Shown here: in pieces, positions 11,504 through 21,356 of the stretch
Layout: every line of letters starts with the position of its first letter
Numbering within the stretch: position 1 is the first letter of the stretch
Assembly (NCBI RefSeq): GCF_001027105.1
Contig: NZ_CP011526.1
Span: 1,612,001-1,676,000, forward strand
Reading direction: 5' to 3'
Source of the DNA: Staphylococcus aureus
GTDB taxonomy: Bacteria; Bacillota; Bacilli; Staphylococcales; Staphylococcaceae
Length of the DNA: 64,000 bases
Made by a program: the position numbers and the translations under genes
The notes under the pieces: model-generated
Seen by the model: the letters and a program-made list of their open reading frames with translations, nothing else
Databases searched by the model: none
Told to the model about the DNA's origin: nothing

Positions 11504-12181
11504 TTATGTCGTGAAATAAGATTTCAGTTTATCAAAAGTTTTACTTCCAAAACCTTTTACTTTTTTCAAATCGTCAATTTCTTGAAATGCACCTTGTTGG
11601 TTGCGATATTCAACAATTGCATTAGCTTTAGCTTGCCCAACTCCAGGAACAGACATCAATTCTGATACAGATGCCGTATTTAAATTTACTTTAGTATTAT
11701 TTGTGTTCCCATTTTTTTCGTGCACACTGTTTACTTCAATTTGTGGTTCAACATTCTTTTGTCCTTTATGAGGTATGAAAATCATTTTTTGATCTGTTAA
11801 TTTTTCAGACAAATTAATTTGACTTACATCTGCATCCTCCAATAATTGTGCTTTATCAAGTAAATCAACTACTCTATCCTTAGATGTCATTTTATAAACA
11901 TTAGGATGTTTAACAGCACCTTTTACATCGACATATACAGGACCCTTATTTTTGGAATTATCTCCATCTTTGACCTGGACATCTTCTACTTTGGACAAAC
12001 TACTATTTTCACTAGTGCTTTGTTTCAGAGCAGTATCTTTATTTTCAAAATTTCTTGAAGTATAATCATCTTGTCTCCAGAATATAAAACCAATTAATAC
12101 CATAATTAAAACAACAGCACTTAGAATATATAACTTCCATTGAGTTAAAAAATCTTTATAGCGTAATAAAAATTGATACAA
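11504..12181 (-). CDS. comEA: Competence DNA receptor ComEA
   Basis: Membrane-anchored DNA receptor that hands double-stranded DNA to ComEC. From the TTG at 12181 the product has 225 residues. A membrane helix near residues 17-35 (ILSAVVLIMVLIGFIFW) is followed by a polar linker and an SLBB-type domain (VYVDVKGAVKHPNVYKM). The C-terminal helix-hairpin-helix pair is VNLNTASVSELMSVPGVGQ. TTG is preferred because TTGAGGAG lies eight bases upstream; the GTG at 12190 overlaps it. A hairpin covers this ribosome binding site. Confidence 0.94.
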   Translation of the reverse strand: MYQFLLRYKDFLTQWKLYILSAVVLIMVLIGFIFWRQDDYTSRNFENKDTALKQSTSENSSLSKVEDVQVKDGDNSKNKGPVYVDVKGAVKHPNVYKMTSKDRVVDLLDKAQLLEDADVSQINLSEKLTDQKMIFIPHKGQKNVEPQIEVNSVHEKNGNTNNTKVNLNTASVSELMSVPGVGQAKANAIVEYRNQQGAFQEIDDLKKVKGFGSKTFDKLKSYFTT

Positions 12182-12182
12182 T

Positions 12183-12225
12183 AAAACCACTCCTCAACTT
12201 TATACACGTCTGAGCGAGTGGTTTT
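12183..12225 (-). terminator. Terminator/attenuator hairpin overlapping the comEA ribosome binding site
   Basis: On the minus strand AAAACCACTC (12216-12225) pairs with GAGTGGTTTT (12183-12192), followed by ATTG. The 3-prime arm overlaps the GAGGAG ribosome binding site and ends two bases before the TTG start of comEA. It can act as a terminator for the upstream methyltransferase operon, and in read-through RNA it would mask comEA translation initiation. Confidence 0.7.
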
Positions 12226-12229
12226 ACTT

Positions 12230-12946
12230 TTATTTTTTCGCAATGAAAAACAATCTTTCTGCATCTTCATTATGTTCATCTATATTAAAATCAGTAAATG
12301 TTTCAACATGTTTAAAACCAACTTGAGCTAACCAAGACAAATATGTCTTTTCATCAAATGTTCTCTGAAAATGAGACTCATCAAATCTTGAATATGTTTC
12401 ATCTTCATGTCGAATGAAAAATGTCATATCATGATAAACACTTAAAGGTAAATCTCCTTGCACAGCATCCCATGCTAAAAAAATGTCCCCTTTATCATCA
12501 ATATAACTTTGATTATTAAACAAAGTCATCATTTTATAAACAGTATGTACATCAAAAATAAATACACCTGAATCAGTCAGATGATGATAAACATTGATGA
12601 ATGTTTCAATCACTGCAGTTTCATCTTGCAAATAATTTAGAGAGTCACAAAAAATAGTGATGATATCAAATTGTTGTTGCAAATCAAAAGATGTCATATC
12701 TCCTTCAATCCAATTTACATTTGCTGATTTTTGAGCTGCAACAGTCAACATATCAACACTTAAATCCATACCAGTAACATTACCTAAAGCTTCTAATTGA
12801 ACTGTTAAACTACCAGTACCGCATCCAATATCTAAAATATTTGATTCATCTTTGCAGTGATTTTTTACAATTTCAAACCATTTTTCATATGGTTGATCTT
12901 GAGTCAATTGATCGTACACTAGGCTCATTTCTGCATATTGCGACAT
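12230..12946 (-). CDS. SAM-dependent methyltransferase, substrate unknown
   Basis: Class I methyltransferase of 238 residues. SAM-binding motif I is NILDIGCGTGSLTVQL (about 36-51), followed by the acidic motif II region GMDLSVDML. The C-terminal half has the YqeM-like family composition. It is last in the rsfS-yqeK-nadD operon and starts 2 nt after the rsfS stop, the same place as yqeM in Bacillus. The substrate is not known from sequence. Confidence 0.9.
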   Translation of the reverse strand: MSQYAEMSLVYDQLTQDQPYEKWFEIVKNHCKDESNILDIGCGTGSLTVQLEALGNVTGMDLSVDMLTVAAQKSANVNWIEGDMTSFDLQQQFDIITIFCDSLNYLQDETAVIETFINVYHHLTDSGVFIFDVHTVYKMMTLFNNQSYIDDKGDIFLAWDAVQGDLPLSVYHDMTFFIRHEDETYSRFDESHFQRTFDEKTYLSWLAQVGFKHVETFTDFNIDEHNEDAERLFFIAKK

Positions 12947-12948
12947 AA

Positions 12949-13302
12949 TTAATACGCAACCTGACTATATGATTCTAATGGTGCATCTTGATATAACTTT
13001 TCAATATTATAATAATTTCTTTCGTCTTTATGGAAAACATGTACCACAACATCAGCTAAGTCAATTAATATCCAACGCGCTTCATTGTATCCTTCCATAC
13101 GTTTTACTTCTATATTTTGTTCATTGGCTACTTCTTTCACCGCTCTAGCAATCGCTTGAACTTGTCGTTCATTATTTCCGTGCGTTACAACAAAATAATC
13201 TGTCATATCGCTGATACCTTTCATTTCTAAAGAAATCGTATCTTCGCCTTTTTTATTGTCAATTGCATCCACAGCAATTGCTAATAATTCTTGTGAATTC
13301 AT
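12949..13302 (-). CDS. rsfS: Ribosomal silencing factor RsfS
   Basis: RsfS (Iojap/DUF143) binds ribosomal protein L14 and blocks subunit joining when nutrients are scarce. The 117-residue product contains the family core DMTDYFVVTHGNNERQVQAI and, later, WILIDLADVVVHVFHKDERN. Length is typical. The gene abuts yqeK directly. Confidence 0.95.
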   Translation of the reverse strand: MNSQELLAIAVDAIDNKKGEDTISLEMKGISDMTDYFVVTHGNNERQVQAIARAVKEVANEQNIEVKRMEGYNEARWILIDLADVVVHVFHKDERNYYNIEKLYQDAPLESYSQVAY

Positions 13303-14739
<1,437 letters not shown>

Positions 14740-14742
14740 ATG

Positions 14743-15549
14743 TTATTCTCCTTTTAATTGTTGTAAAACTGCTGTTTTCATAGAATTAATATCAGCATCT
14801 TTATTAGTCCAAATTTTAAAGCTTTCCGCACCCTGGTAAACAAACATATCTAAGCCATTATAAATATGGTTTCCCTTGCGCTCTGCTTCCTCTAAAATAG
14901 GTGTTTTATACGGTATATAAACAATATCACTCATTAAAGTATTGGGAGAAAGATGCTTTAAATTAATAATACTTTCGTTATTTCCAGCCATACCCGCTGG
15001 TGTTGTATTAATAACGATATCGAATTCAGCTAAATACTTTTCAGCATCTGCTAATGAAATTTGGTTTATATTTAAATTCCAAGATTCAAAACGAGCCATC
15101 GTTCTATTCGCAACAGTTAATTTGGGCTTTACAAATTTTGCTAATTCATAAGCAATACCTTTACTTGCACCACCTGCGCCCAAAATTAAAATGTATGCAT
15201 TTTCTAAATCTGGATAAACGCTGTGCAATCCTTTAACATAACCAATACCATCTGTATTATACCCTATCCACTTGCCATCTTTTATCAAAACAGTGTTAAC
15301 TGCACCTGCATTAATCGCTTGTTCATCAACATAATCTAAATACGGTATGATACGTTCTTTATGAGGAATTGTGATATTAAAGCCTTCTAATTCTTTTTTC
15401 GAAATAATTTCTTTAATTAAATGAAAATCTTCAATTGGAATATTTAAAGCTTCATAAGTATCATCTAATCCTAAAGAATTAAAATTTGCTCTATGCATAA
15501 CGGGCGACAAGGAATGTGAAATAGGATTTCCTATAACTGCAAATTTCAT
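14743..15549 (-). CDS. aroE: Shikimate dehydrogenase (NADP+)
   Basis: Reduces 3-dehydroshikimate to shikimate in chorismate synthesis. The 268-residue product begins [16 protein letters not shown], with the substrate-binding SxS motif. NITIPHKE contains the catalytic Lys, and GAGGASKG near residue 125 is the NADP-binding loop. The ATG at 15549 has AAGGTGA ahead; an in-frame GTG at 15561 lies inside it. This gene is one of the seven S. aureus MLST loci. Confidence 0.97.
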   Translation of the reverse strand: MKFAVIGNPISHSLSPVMHRANFNSLGLDDTYEALNIPIEDFHLIKEIISKKELEGFNITIPHKERIIPYLDYVDEQAINAGAVNTVLIKDGKWIGYNTDGIGYVKGLHSVYPDLENAYILILGAGGASKGIAYELAKFVKPKLTVANRTMARFESWNLNINQISLADAEKYLAEFDIVINTTPAGMAGNNESIINLKHLSPNTLMSDIVYIPYKTPILEEAERKGNHIYNGLDMFVYQGAESFKIWTNKDADINSMKTAVLQQLKGE

Positions 15550-15562
15550 TTTTTTAATCACC

Positions 15563-16663
15563 TTATAAAATAGAATTTCTTAATACAACATCAACATTTT
15601 TAGGAACACGAACGATTACTTTAGCCCCTGGTCCTATAGTTATAAAGCCTAGACCAGAGATCATAACATCGCGTTTCTCTTTGCCTGTTTCAAGTCTAAC
15701 AGCCTTTACCTCATTAAGATCAAAATTTTGTGGATTTCCAGGTGGCGTTAATAAATCGCCAAGTTGATTACGCCATAAATCATTAGCCTTCTCCGTTTTA
15801 GTACGATGTATATTCAAGTCATTAGAAAAGAAACAAACTAACGGACGTTTACCACCTGATACATAATCTATGCGCGCTAGACCGCCGAAGAATAATGTCT
15901 GCGCCTCATTTAATTGATATACGCGTTGTTTTATTTCTTTCTTAGGCATAATAATTTTCAATTCTTTTTCACTAACTAAATGCGTCATTTGGTGATCTTG
16001 AATAATACCTGGTGTATCATACATAAATGATGTTTCATCTAAAGGAATATCTATCATATCTAAAGTTGTTCCAGGGAATCTTGAAGTTGTTACTACATCT
16101 TTTTCACCAACACTAGCTTCAATCAGTTTATTAATCAATGTAGATTTCCCAACATTCGTTGTCCCTACAATATACACATCTTCATTTTCTCGAATATTCG
16201 CAATTGATGATAATAAGTCGTCTATGCCCCAGCCTTTTTCAGCTGAAATTAATACGACATCGTCAGCTTCCAAACCATATTTTCTTGCTGTTCGTTTTAA
16301 CCATTCTTTAACTCGACGTTTATTAATTTGTTTCGGCAATAAATCCAATTTATTTGCTGCTAAAATGATTTTTTTGTTTCCGACAATACGTTTAACTGCA
16401 TTAATAAATGATCCTTCAAAGTCAAATACATCCACGACATTGACGACAATACCCTTTTTATCCGCAAGTCCTGATAATAATTTTAAAAAGTCTTCACTTT
16501 CTAATCCTACATCTTGAACTTCGTTATAATTTTTCAAGCGGAAACAACGTCTGCAAATCACGTCATCACGAAACATATTATGCTCTGGTACAAAACCAGG
16601 TTTATTTTTATCTTCAGATTGAAGTGGCGCACCACAACCGATACATTTTAAAATGTCAGACAA
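15563..16663 (-). CDS. yqeH: Circularly permuted ribosome-biogenesis GTPase YqeH
   Basis: GTPase needed for 30S assembly. An N-terminal zinc finger (C7, C10, C37, C40: CIGC ... CRRC) precedes a circularly permuted G domain. NKLDLLP (G4) comes before [15 protein letters not shown] (G1) and then DTPG (G3). A C-terminal RNA-binding domain completes 366 residues. It begins directly at the end of yqeG and 13 nt ahead of aroE. Confidence 0.95.
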   Translation of the reverse strand: MSDILKCIGCGAPLQSEDKNKPGFVPEHNMFRDDVICRRCFRLKNYNEVQDVGLESEDFLKLLSGLADKKGIVVNVVDVFDFEGSFINAVKRIVGNKKIILAANKLDLLPKQINKRRVKEWLKRTARKYGLEADDVVLISAEKGWGIDDLLSSIANIRENEDVYIVGTTNVGKSTLINKLIEASVGEKDVVTTSRFPGTTLDMIDIPLDETSFMYDTPGIIQDHQMTHLVSEKELKIIMPKKEIKQRVYQLNEAQTLFFGGLARIDYVSGGKRPLVCFFSNDLNIHRTKTEKANDLWRNQLGDLLTPPGNPQNFDLNEVKAVRLETGKEKRDVMISGLGFITIGPGAKVIVRVPKNVDVVLRNSIL

Positions 16664-17191
16664 TCAATTTTCCTCCCATGTGATATAACCTTTTTTACTG
16701 AAATGACGTAATAATCGTCTTTCAATTAATCTATTAAACTTAGTAATAAAGCCATCAGTTCGTTTAACTGGAACAACCATAATTGTATATAGACCTCGAC
16801 GATTACCACCAAATACATCAGTAAGCATTTGGTCACCTATAACAACAGTTTGATCTGGTCTGATATTCATCTTAGTTATTGCTTTATCAAACGCTTTCCC
16901 CATTGGCTTTCTCGCTTTAAAAATAAAATCGATGTCTAAATGCTGACTAAAACTAGCAACACGAGACTCATTATTATTAGACACGATTGTAATAGTGATT
17001 CCTTTTTCATTAGCTTCCTTAAACCATGCTTTAACACGTTCTGTAGGTTCTTTAACATCCCAACCTACTAGCGTATTATCTAAATCTGTAATAATACCTT
17101 TAACGCCTTTGTCCACTAACTTGTCTAAATCAATTTGAAATATTGATTGAACATATGAATTCGGCATAAAAAACTTGCGAACTAAACCCAT
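16664..17191 (-). CDS. yqeG: HAD-superfamily phosphatase YqeG (IIIA)
   Basis: HAD-fold phosphatase of 175 residues. GIITDLDNTLVGWD holds the DxDxT nucleophile motif, VSNNNE the motif II Ser, and VIGDQMLTDVFGGNR motif IV. The physiological substrate is not settled; relatives act on phosphatidylglycerophosphate. It precedes yqeH with no gap, as in Bacillus. Confidence 0.92.
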   Translation of the reverse strand: MGLVRKFFMPNSYVQSIFQIDLDKLVDKGVKGIITDLDNTLVGWDVKEPTERVKAWFKEANEKGITITIVSNNNESRVASFSQHLDIDFIFKARKPMGKAFDKAITKMNIRPDQTVVIGDQMLTDVFGGNRRGLYTIMVVPVKRTDGFITKFNRLIERRLLRHFSKKGYITWEEN

Positions 17192-17210
17192 TTAACTCAC
17201 CTTTACCTTT

Positions 17211-17897
17211 TTATAATTGAGACACTAATGCTTCAACAGTTTGACTTGATGATACAGCTGCTTTTTCTAAAAATGCTTCGAAGCTCATTTCCGCTTCTCC
17301 ATTTGCTAAGTCTGAAACTGCACGAACTACAACAAATGGTACATTAAATTGATAACATGTTTGTGCAATTGCAGTTGCTTCCATTTCAACCGCCATCGCA
17401 TTTGGAAATGCTTTTTTAATTTTTTGGCGTTGTTCAACACTACCGATAAAGCTATCACCACTTACAATTAAGCCTACTTTAGCTGTTAATTGTTGTTGTT
17501 GTACAACTTGAGATACTTTTTCTATTAAAGGTTTACTTGATTGAAATGCTACCGGCATCTGTGGTATTTGTCCATATTCATAACCAAATGCTGTTGCGTC
17601 TGCATCATGATATTTTACATCATCACTTATAAGAACGTCACCTACATTTAAACTTTCATCTAAAGCTCCAGCAGAACCTGTATTAATAATGACGTCCGGT
17701 TTAAACTTATTAATTAATAATGTCGTAGAAATTGCAGCATTAACTTTTCCAATGCCACTTTGGGTAATCACTACTTCTCTATCTTTTAAAATGCCAGTAT
17801 AAAATTTAACATGTGCAACTGAAATTTCGCTTAATTGTGTTAATTTATTTTTTAATATTGTTACTTCTTCTTCCATGGCACCAATTATACCAATCAT
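17211..17897 (-). CDS. mtnN: 5'-methylthioadenosine/S-adenosylhomocysteine nucleosidase
   Basis: Cleaves methylthioadenosine and S-adenosylhomocysteine, detoxifying SAM by-products and feeding methionine salvage and LuxS. The 228-residue product starts [12 protein letters not shown]. It has NTGSAGAL, the [10 protein letters not shown] substrate-binding Met-Glu and RAVSDLAN with the catalytic Asp. The ATG at 17897 follows GAGGTGAATCAAAAG; the GTG at 17909 overlaps that site. It is the first gene of the mtnN-to-methyltransferase operon. Confidence 0.97.
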
Positions 17898-18210
17898 CTT
17901 TTGATTCACCTCTTTTAAAAAATCCTAGCATTTGTTATTTTATCACATTTTAATCACTACAACGACAAGTATCATGATTTTCATTACTGTATAAAACTTT
18001 TGCTTTATTTTTATAAAAAGCTCTTTCAATAACTTGGTATCATAAATAATTATTTTTGAACTCATAACAGTGAATTCGATGCTTCTAATTTGTCTATTTT
18101 TCAAAAACTAATCATATCAATTACATCAACCAATCGTGTCAAGAAACTTTATTAAATAACAGGAAAATGATATGTTTAAAATAATAATGATGAAATAAGA
18201 GGATTTTACA
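17898..18210. other. Intergenic spacer between mtnN and the small membrane protein gene
   Basis: AT-rich divergent spacer of 313 bases that must hold the mtnN operon promoter on the minus strand. TTGTCG with a TGATAA 17 bases away, about 60 bases upstream of mtnN, is a weak candidate. It must also hold a promoter for the plus-strand gene, for which I see no convincing -35/-10 pair. No RNA gene or repeat is evident. Confidence 0.5.
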
Positions 18211-18480
18211 ATGGCTGAAAATAATCAAAATAGTCTCGTAACAAAGATAGCTACATACGGCAGTTTTATTGCAATTGCGTCGTTTGTCATTTTATTTATA
18301 AGTATATTTTTAAAGTTTTCATTTAATATCGAGTTTACAGCAACAATTATGAACATATGTCGCTACACTCTAATTCTAGGATTTATACTTATGTCCTTAC
18401 CTGATGTTGTTGATAAAAACATCAAGAAAATTATATTCGATGCATTTATTATCATCGTCTTTATCTTCTTTTTACTATAG
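18211..18480 (+). CDS. Small hydrophobic membrane protein, unknown function
   Basis: An 89-residue product starting MAENNQNSLVTKIA, with three hydrophobic segments at about 15-35, 40-60 and 70-89. It ends on FFLL with no cytoplasmic tail. The ATG follows AAGAGGATTTTACA, a fair ribosome binding site, and a bidirectional terminator lies 80 bases downstream. I do not recognise the family. It is a monocistronic plus-strand gene in an otherwise minus-strand neighbourhood, beside the superantigen gene. A real gene is likely because of its Shine-Dalgarno sequence, hydrophobic pattern and terminator. Confidence 0.75.
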   Translation: MAENNQNSLVTKIATYGSFIAIASFVILFISIFLKFSFNIEFTATIMNICRYTLILGFILMSLPDVVDKNIKKIIFDAFIIIVFIFFLL

Positions 18481-18560
18481 TAGTTTTATTTTGTAATTAC
18501 ACAGTTAATCATATTTGTTTCGTATCGAATTCCTTTGTGCATTAAAGATAATTCTAATAG

Positions 18561-18612
18561 AAAACAGCAGTAAGACTTTTCTAAGTGTTAGCATCCTTAC
18601 TGCTGTTTTTAT
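18561..18612. terminator. Bidirectional terminator between the small membrane protein and superantigen genes
   Basis: AAAACAGCAGTAAG (18561-18574) pairs with CTTACTGCTGTTTT (18596-18609) around a 21-base loop. T runs on the right and A runs on the left suit both convergent genes. Confidence 0.85.
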
Positions 18613-18681
18613 TTGTAACAACATAATGACAGGTACTTTATATTTCACTGTCAAAGATTATTAACGATTAACTTAATTAAA

Positions 18682-19434
18682 TTATGATTTGAATAAATAG
18701 ATATCTAAATGCAATTTGTCACTATTGATAGTTTTATTATCAGCATACATTTTTAATACCTCACGACCATACTCACCATTTAAATTATAAAAATCATATT
18801 CTACATTTTGTTCATCATCATTATAATATTTAACATACCCTTTAACAATGTCGCCACCTTGTTCGTACAACTTATACTTCTCATTCAAATAATTTCTTAA
18901 TTGAACCTCTAATTCTTGAATAGTAACAATTTTCTTTTTCGTTTTTACTGCAGTTAGTTCTATTTCTGTTTGATGTCCGTCAATCCATAAATTACAAGGT
19001 ATATTCTTATAATCATCGTATTTATTATTGTCACTTAAAGTAACACCACCATAACTACATTGCGTTTTATTGGTTGCTCCCCCATGACATCCGTATCCAT
19101 AATTTCCAGCAAATATATCGATATCCTTATTTATAAATTTCTTTGAAAGTGCCTCATTTTCAAATTCAACTTTAAAATCCTTTTTCCAATCATCATTTAC
19201 GAACATGTCATGAAATAACAAATCATGCTTCAACAGTCTATCGTTTGTGTTTTTATTTTCAAGCTGAGTTGGATTGATGAATGACATCTTAGCATTACTT
19301 AGACGCTTTGAATCAAACTTACTTTTATGATGTAAGTCTGAATATTCGATTGCACTCGCTGAATTTGTAAAAATTCCTTCTAACAATAATATTAAAATAA
19401 ATCCTGTTAAATATTTAACTTCAAACTCCCCCAA
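18682..19434 (-). CDS. Staphylococcal enterotoxin-like superantigen, SEA group; start codon doubtful
   Basis: The product is a secreted superantigen of the SEA-like group, expected to cross-link MHC class II and T-cell receptors. A signal peptide (about 1-28, ending NSASA before IEYSDL) precedes a mature domain of some 222 residues. C116 and C126 form the nine-residue disulfide loop of emetic toxins (YGCHGGATNKTQC). YGGVTLSDNN fits family signature 1, and KKIVTIQELEVQLR fits signature 2 except Glu for Asp. H242 and D244 of LHLDIYLFKS match the zinc ligands at the SEA C-terminus, but Y204 stands where SEA has its third ligand, His187. C147 is an extra cysteine. The only upstream in-frame start is a TTG inside the ribosome binding site, so expression is uncertain. 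It resembles SEA most by eye; I cannot assign a named SE/SEl type. Confidence 0.82.
   Translation of the reverse strand: MGEFEVKYLTGFILILLLEGIFTNSASAIEYSDLHHKSKFDSKRLSNAKMSFINPTQLENKNTNDRLLKHDLLFHDMFVNDDWKKDFKVEFENEALSKKFINKDIDIFAGNYGYGCHGGATNKTQCSYGGVTLSDNNKYDDYKNIPCNLWIDGHQTEIELTAVKTKKKIVTIQELEVQLRNYLNEKYKLYEQGGDIVKGYVKYYNDDEQNVEYDFYNLNGEYGREVLKMYADNKTINSDKLHLDIYLFKS
19417..19432 (-). promoter_or_regulatory. Superantigen ribosome binding site facing a GTT codon
   Basis: GGGGGAG (19426-19432) is a near-ideal Shine-Dalgarno sequence. Six bases after it, at 19417-19419, comes GTT followed by AAATATTTAACAGG, where the signal peptide basic start would be expected. A one-base change from GTG or a two-base change from ATG would explain this. 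The TTG at 19434 used for the reading frame overlaps the GGGGGAG itself. Confidence 0.6.
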
Positions 19435-19449
19435 AACAATTATTAATTT

Positions 19450-19513
19450 ACATTTGAGAGCGAGACATAAATGATAAAGAACCGCTTATGGTTTATTATG
19501 TAGTGGTTCTTGA
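19450..19513. repeat. Dispersed intergenic hairpin repeat, copy 3
   Basis: GAGAGCGAGACATAAATG is followed by a hairpin with arms AAGAACCGCTTA (from 19477) and TAGTGGTTCTT (19501-19511) around a TTTATTATG loop. It is related to the copies at 4827 and 38797 but has no STAR core attached. It begins about 15 bases upstream of the superantigen reading frame. Confidence 0.78.
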
Positions 19514-19650
19514 GCCTACAATTTTGATTATGTATCACGCTCATAATACTTTTCAATTTGAAATACTCTGTTCGCAATTATTAGTTGAGTTATATCAACC
19601 AATACAGTGTATACCTAAAAATTCCAAACCGTTTAACAGTATATAAGAAA

Positions 19651-19665
19651 AAATGATAATCATTT
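19651..19665. promoter_or_regulatory. Fur-box-like palindrome between fic and the superantigen gene
   Basis: AAATGATAATCATTT is a perfect 7-1-7 inverted repeat containing the 13-base core AATGATAATCATT of the classical Fur consensus. It lies about 215 bases upstream of the superantigen reading frame on its coding strand and beyond the fic terminator. Regulation of the toxin gene by iron is possible, but the distance is long. Confidence 0.45.
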
Positions 19666-19732
19666 CTTTTATTTTTATTAAATTTCATAATGATTCATAT
19701 AATATTCTCATTAAAACATCACAATACTGATA

Positions 19733-19772
19733 CACAACAAAAAGAGCAGTACATTTGTCATGCACCACTCTC
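19733..19772. repeat. 40-bp direct repeat, left copy (terminator of fic)
   Basis: This is identical over 40 bases to 21210-21249. On the minus strand it reads as a hairpin, AGAGTGGTGCAT to ATGTACTGCTCT with G-U pairs, followed by five T: an intrinsic terminator 76 bases after the fic stop codon. The flanking bases differ between the two copies. Confidence 0.92.
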
Positions 19773-19847
19773 AACAAATATATTTTTTCAATGAAGCAAT
19801 TACGCGATCTTACAAATACTATAAGTATAGCTGATCACATATTATAT

Positions 19848-21068
19848 TTATTTTATAATCGAATTTAGAAATTCATCACTTATCTCATAAATTGTTGGTC
19901 TACTTTTAATTTTAACTAAGTAGTTATCATATTTTTTAATTGTATTATTAATTTTTACTCTTCCTACTCCCAATATGTTTTCTAAATCAATTAATGTTAA
20001 TCTATTTCTTTTATTTCCAAACAATTTATCCATTGAAAGGAGATACAAAAATTCATAATCTATCTGTTTATAATGACTAGTTAAATAAAGCGTTAATTTT
20101 TCAGTCGCATCCATTTTTGGTATTAACTCATCAAGTATTCTTTCTTGTCCTGCTATCAATAGCTCAAGCATTGTGTCAATAAATTCCGTCAAATCACCAC
20201 AATTCAAATGATTTGAAGCAGTCATAAACGCCTTGTAATATTTCGATTTATTTCTATTTATAACATATGAAAATGTCAAAGCAGTATAATTATCATAATA
20301 ATCACTCAAGAGCTTGGCAATTATAAATCTTCCAACTCTACCATTGCCATCATAAAAAGGATGTATATATTCAAACAGATAATGACTAGCCATGATTTTG
20401 AACGGCTGAGGCGCATCAAAATATTTTAAAAATGTTAGCATTTCACCTATAAATTCAACAATTTTGGTTTCAGGTTGTAACCCAACATGTATATATTTAT
20501 TCGTTGACCCATCATGCACACCGACAAAATTTTTACGAAATAGCTCTCCATCTAACTTATCTTGTTCGTTAATTTCATTTGAAACTAATTTATCATAAAT
20601 CGCTCTAATGTCTCTTACATTATCAACTTTAATTTTTTTATTAAGTTCTATCTCTTTATATTGATCCACGAGGCCTCTGAACTTAAGAAATTCTGATGCT
20701 TGGTTATTTAACGCATGTGCAATCTCTTGTTTAGTACTAAATACATTTTCAATTTCATTAGTACTTTGTAATTCATCGATTAATAAATCATTAAAATATT
20801 GTTCTCTAGCTGCATATGGTAAAGAATTAAGTGCTCTATCAATTTTTCTACTATTAATTGATATTAATTCTTGTTTTTTTGATAGATTTTTAGTCACCAT
20901 AAAGAATAGAGGATATTCCAAATCATTAACTTTTTTTCCATTTTCCATAGGTATGATATTAATATTAGTATTGAAAGAAGCTAAAGAATTAAATCTTTTA
21001 ATATACTCTTCCTTCATTTTACTTTCATTGTGTTCATGAAAAATACTTTTTAAAGTTCTGTAACCCAT
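19848..21068 (-). CDS. Fic-domain protein adenylyltransferase (class II, self-inhibited)
   Basis: Fic enzymes transfer AMP or other phosphate-containing groups to hydroxyls of target proteins. The 406-residue product carries the complete motif HPFYDGNGRVGR (236-247), with catalytic His236 and the anion-binding GNGR, so activity is expected. TNEIEN (103-108) fits the inhibitory helix motif [ST]xxxE[GN] placed N-terminal to the Fic core, which defines class II. A Fic/DOC N-terminal domain spans about 65-150. The C-terminal 80 residues look like a winged helix (LTLIDLENILGVGRVKINNTIKK). ATG with GTAGAGGAGGCTGCAA is a clear start. No separate antitoxin gene is adjacent. The gene stands alone between two 40-bp direct repeats, which suggests acquisition or loss as a unit. 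The target is unknown. Confidence 0.9.
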   Translation of the reverse strand: MGYRTLKSIFHEHNESKMKEEYIKRFNSLASFNTNINIIPMENGKKVNDLEYPLFFMVTKNLSKKQELISINSRKIDRALNSLPYAAREQYFNDLLIDELQSTNEIENVFSTKQEIAHALNNQASEFLKFRGLVDQYKEIELNKKIKVDNVRDIRAIYDKLVSNEINEQDKLDGELFRKNFVGVHDGSTNKYIHVGLQPETKIVEFIGEMLTFLKYFDAPQPFKIMASHYLFEYIHPFYDGNGRVGRFIIAKLLSDYYDNYTALTFSYVINRNKSKYYKAFMTASNHLNCGDLTEFIDTMLELLIAGQERILDELIPKMDATEKLTLYLTSHYKQIDYEFLYLLSMDKLFGNKRNRLTLIDLENILGVGRVKINNTIKKYDNYLVKIKSRPTIYEISDEFLNSIIK

Positions 21069-21209
21069 TTGCAGCCTCCTCTACTCATTTAAAATGTATT
21101 TTTTGTCCAATAAATCAATTTTCATTAGATTAGCTAAATATTATCACTTTTTTTCTTTAAAAACTATATAAATAACTATTTTCTCAATCAATAGAAAAAG
21201 ATTTTTCAT

Positions 21210-21249
21210 CACAACAAAAAGAGCAGTACATTTGTCATGCACCACTCTC
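21210..21249. repeat. 40-bp direct repeat, right copy (terminator of the pxp operon)
   Basis: This is the second identical copy of 19733-19772, offset by 1477 bases. It also reads as a minus-strand intrinsic terminator and lies 107 bases beyond the transporter stop codon that ends the pxp operon. The 288-base spacer 21069-21356 otherwise holds only the AT-rich fic upstream region. Confidence 0.92.
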
Positions 21250-21356
21250 CCTTAAAATATATCTAATTATGCTTTATAAATGAATCACCGGAAATCAAAA
21301 TATATCTTGCCTAATACTAACAACATTTACAGTGATGCTATTAGTCGAAATGTCTT

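Noticed and set aside
19733..21249. 40-bp repeats read as attachment sites of an integrated element
   Set aside because: No integrase, transposase or tRNA target is present, and both copies already serve as terminators, so terminator duplication is simpler.
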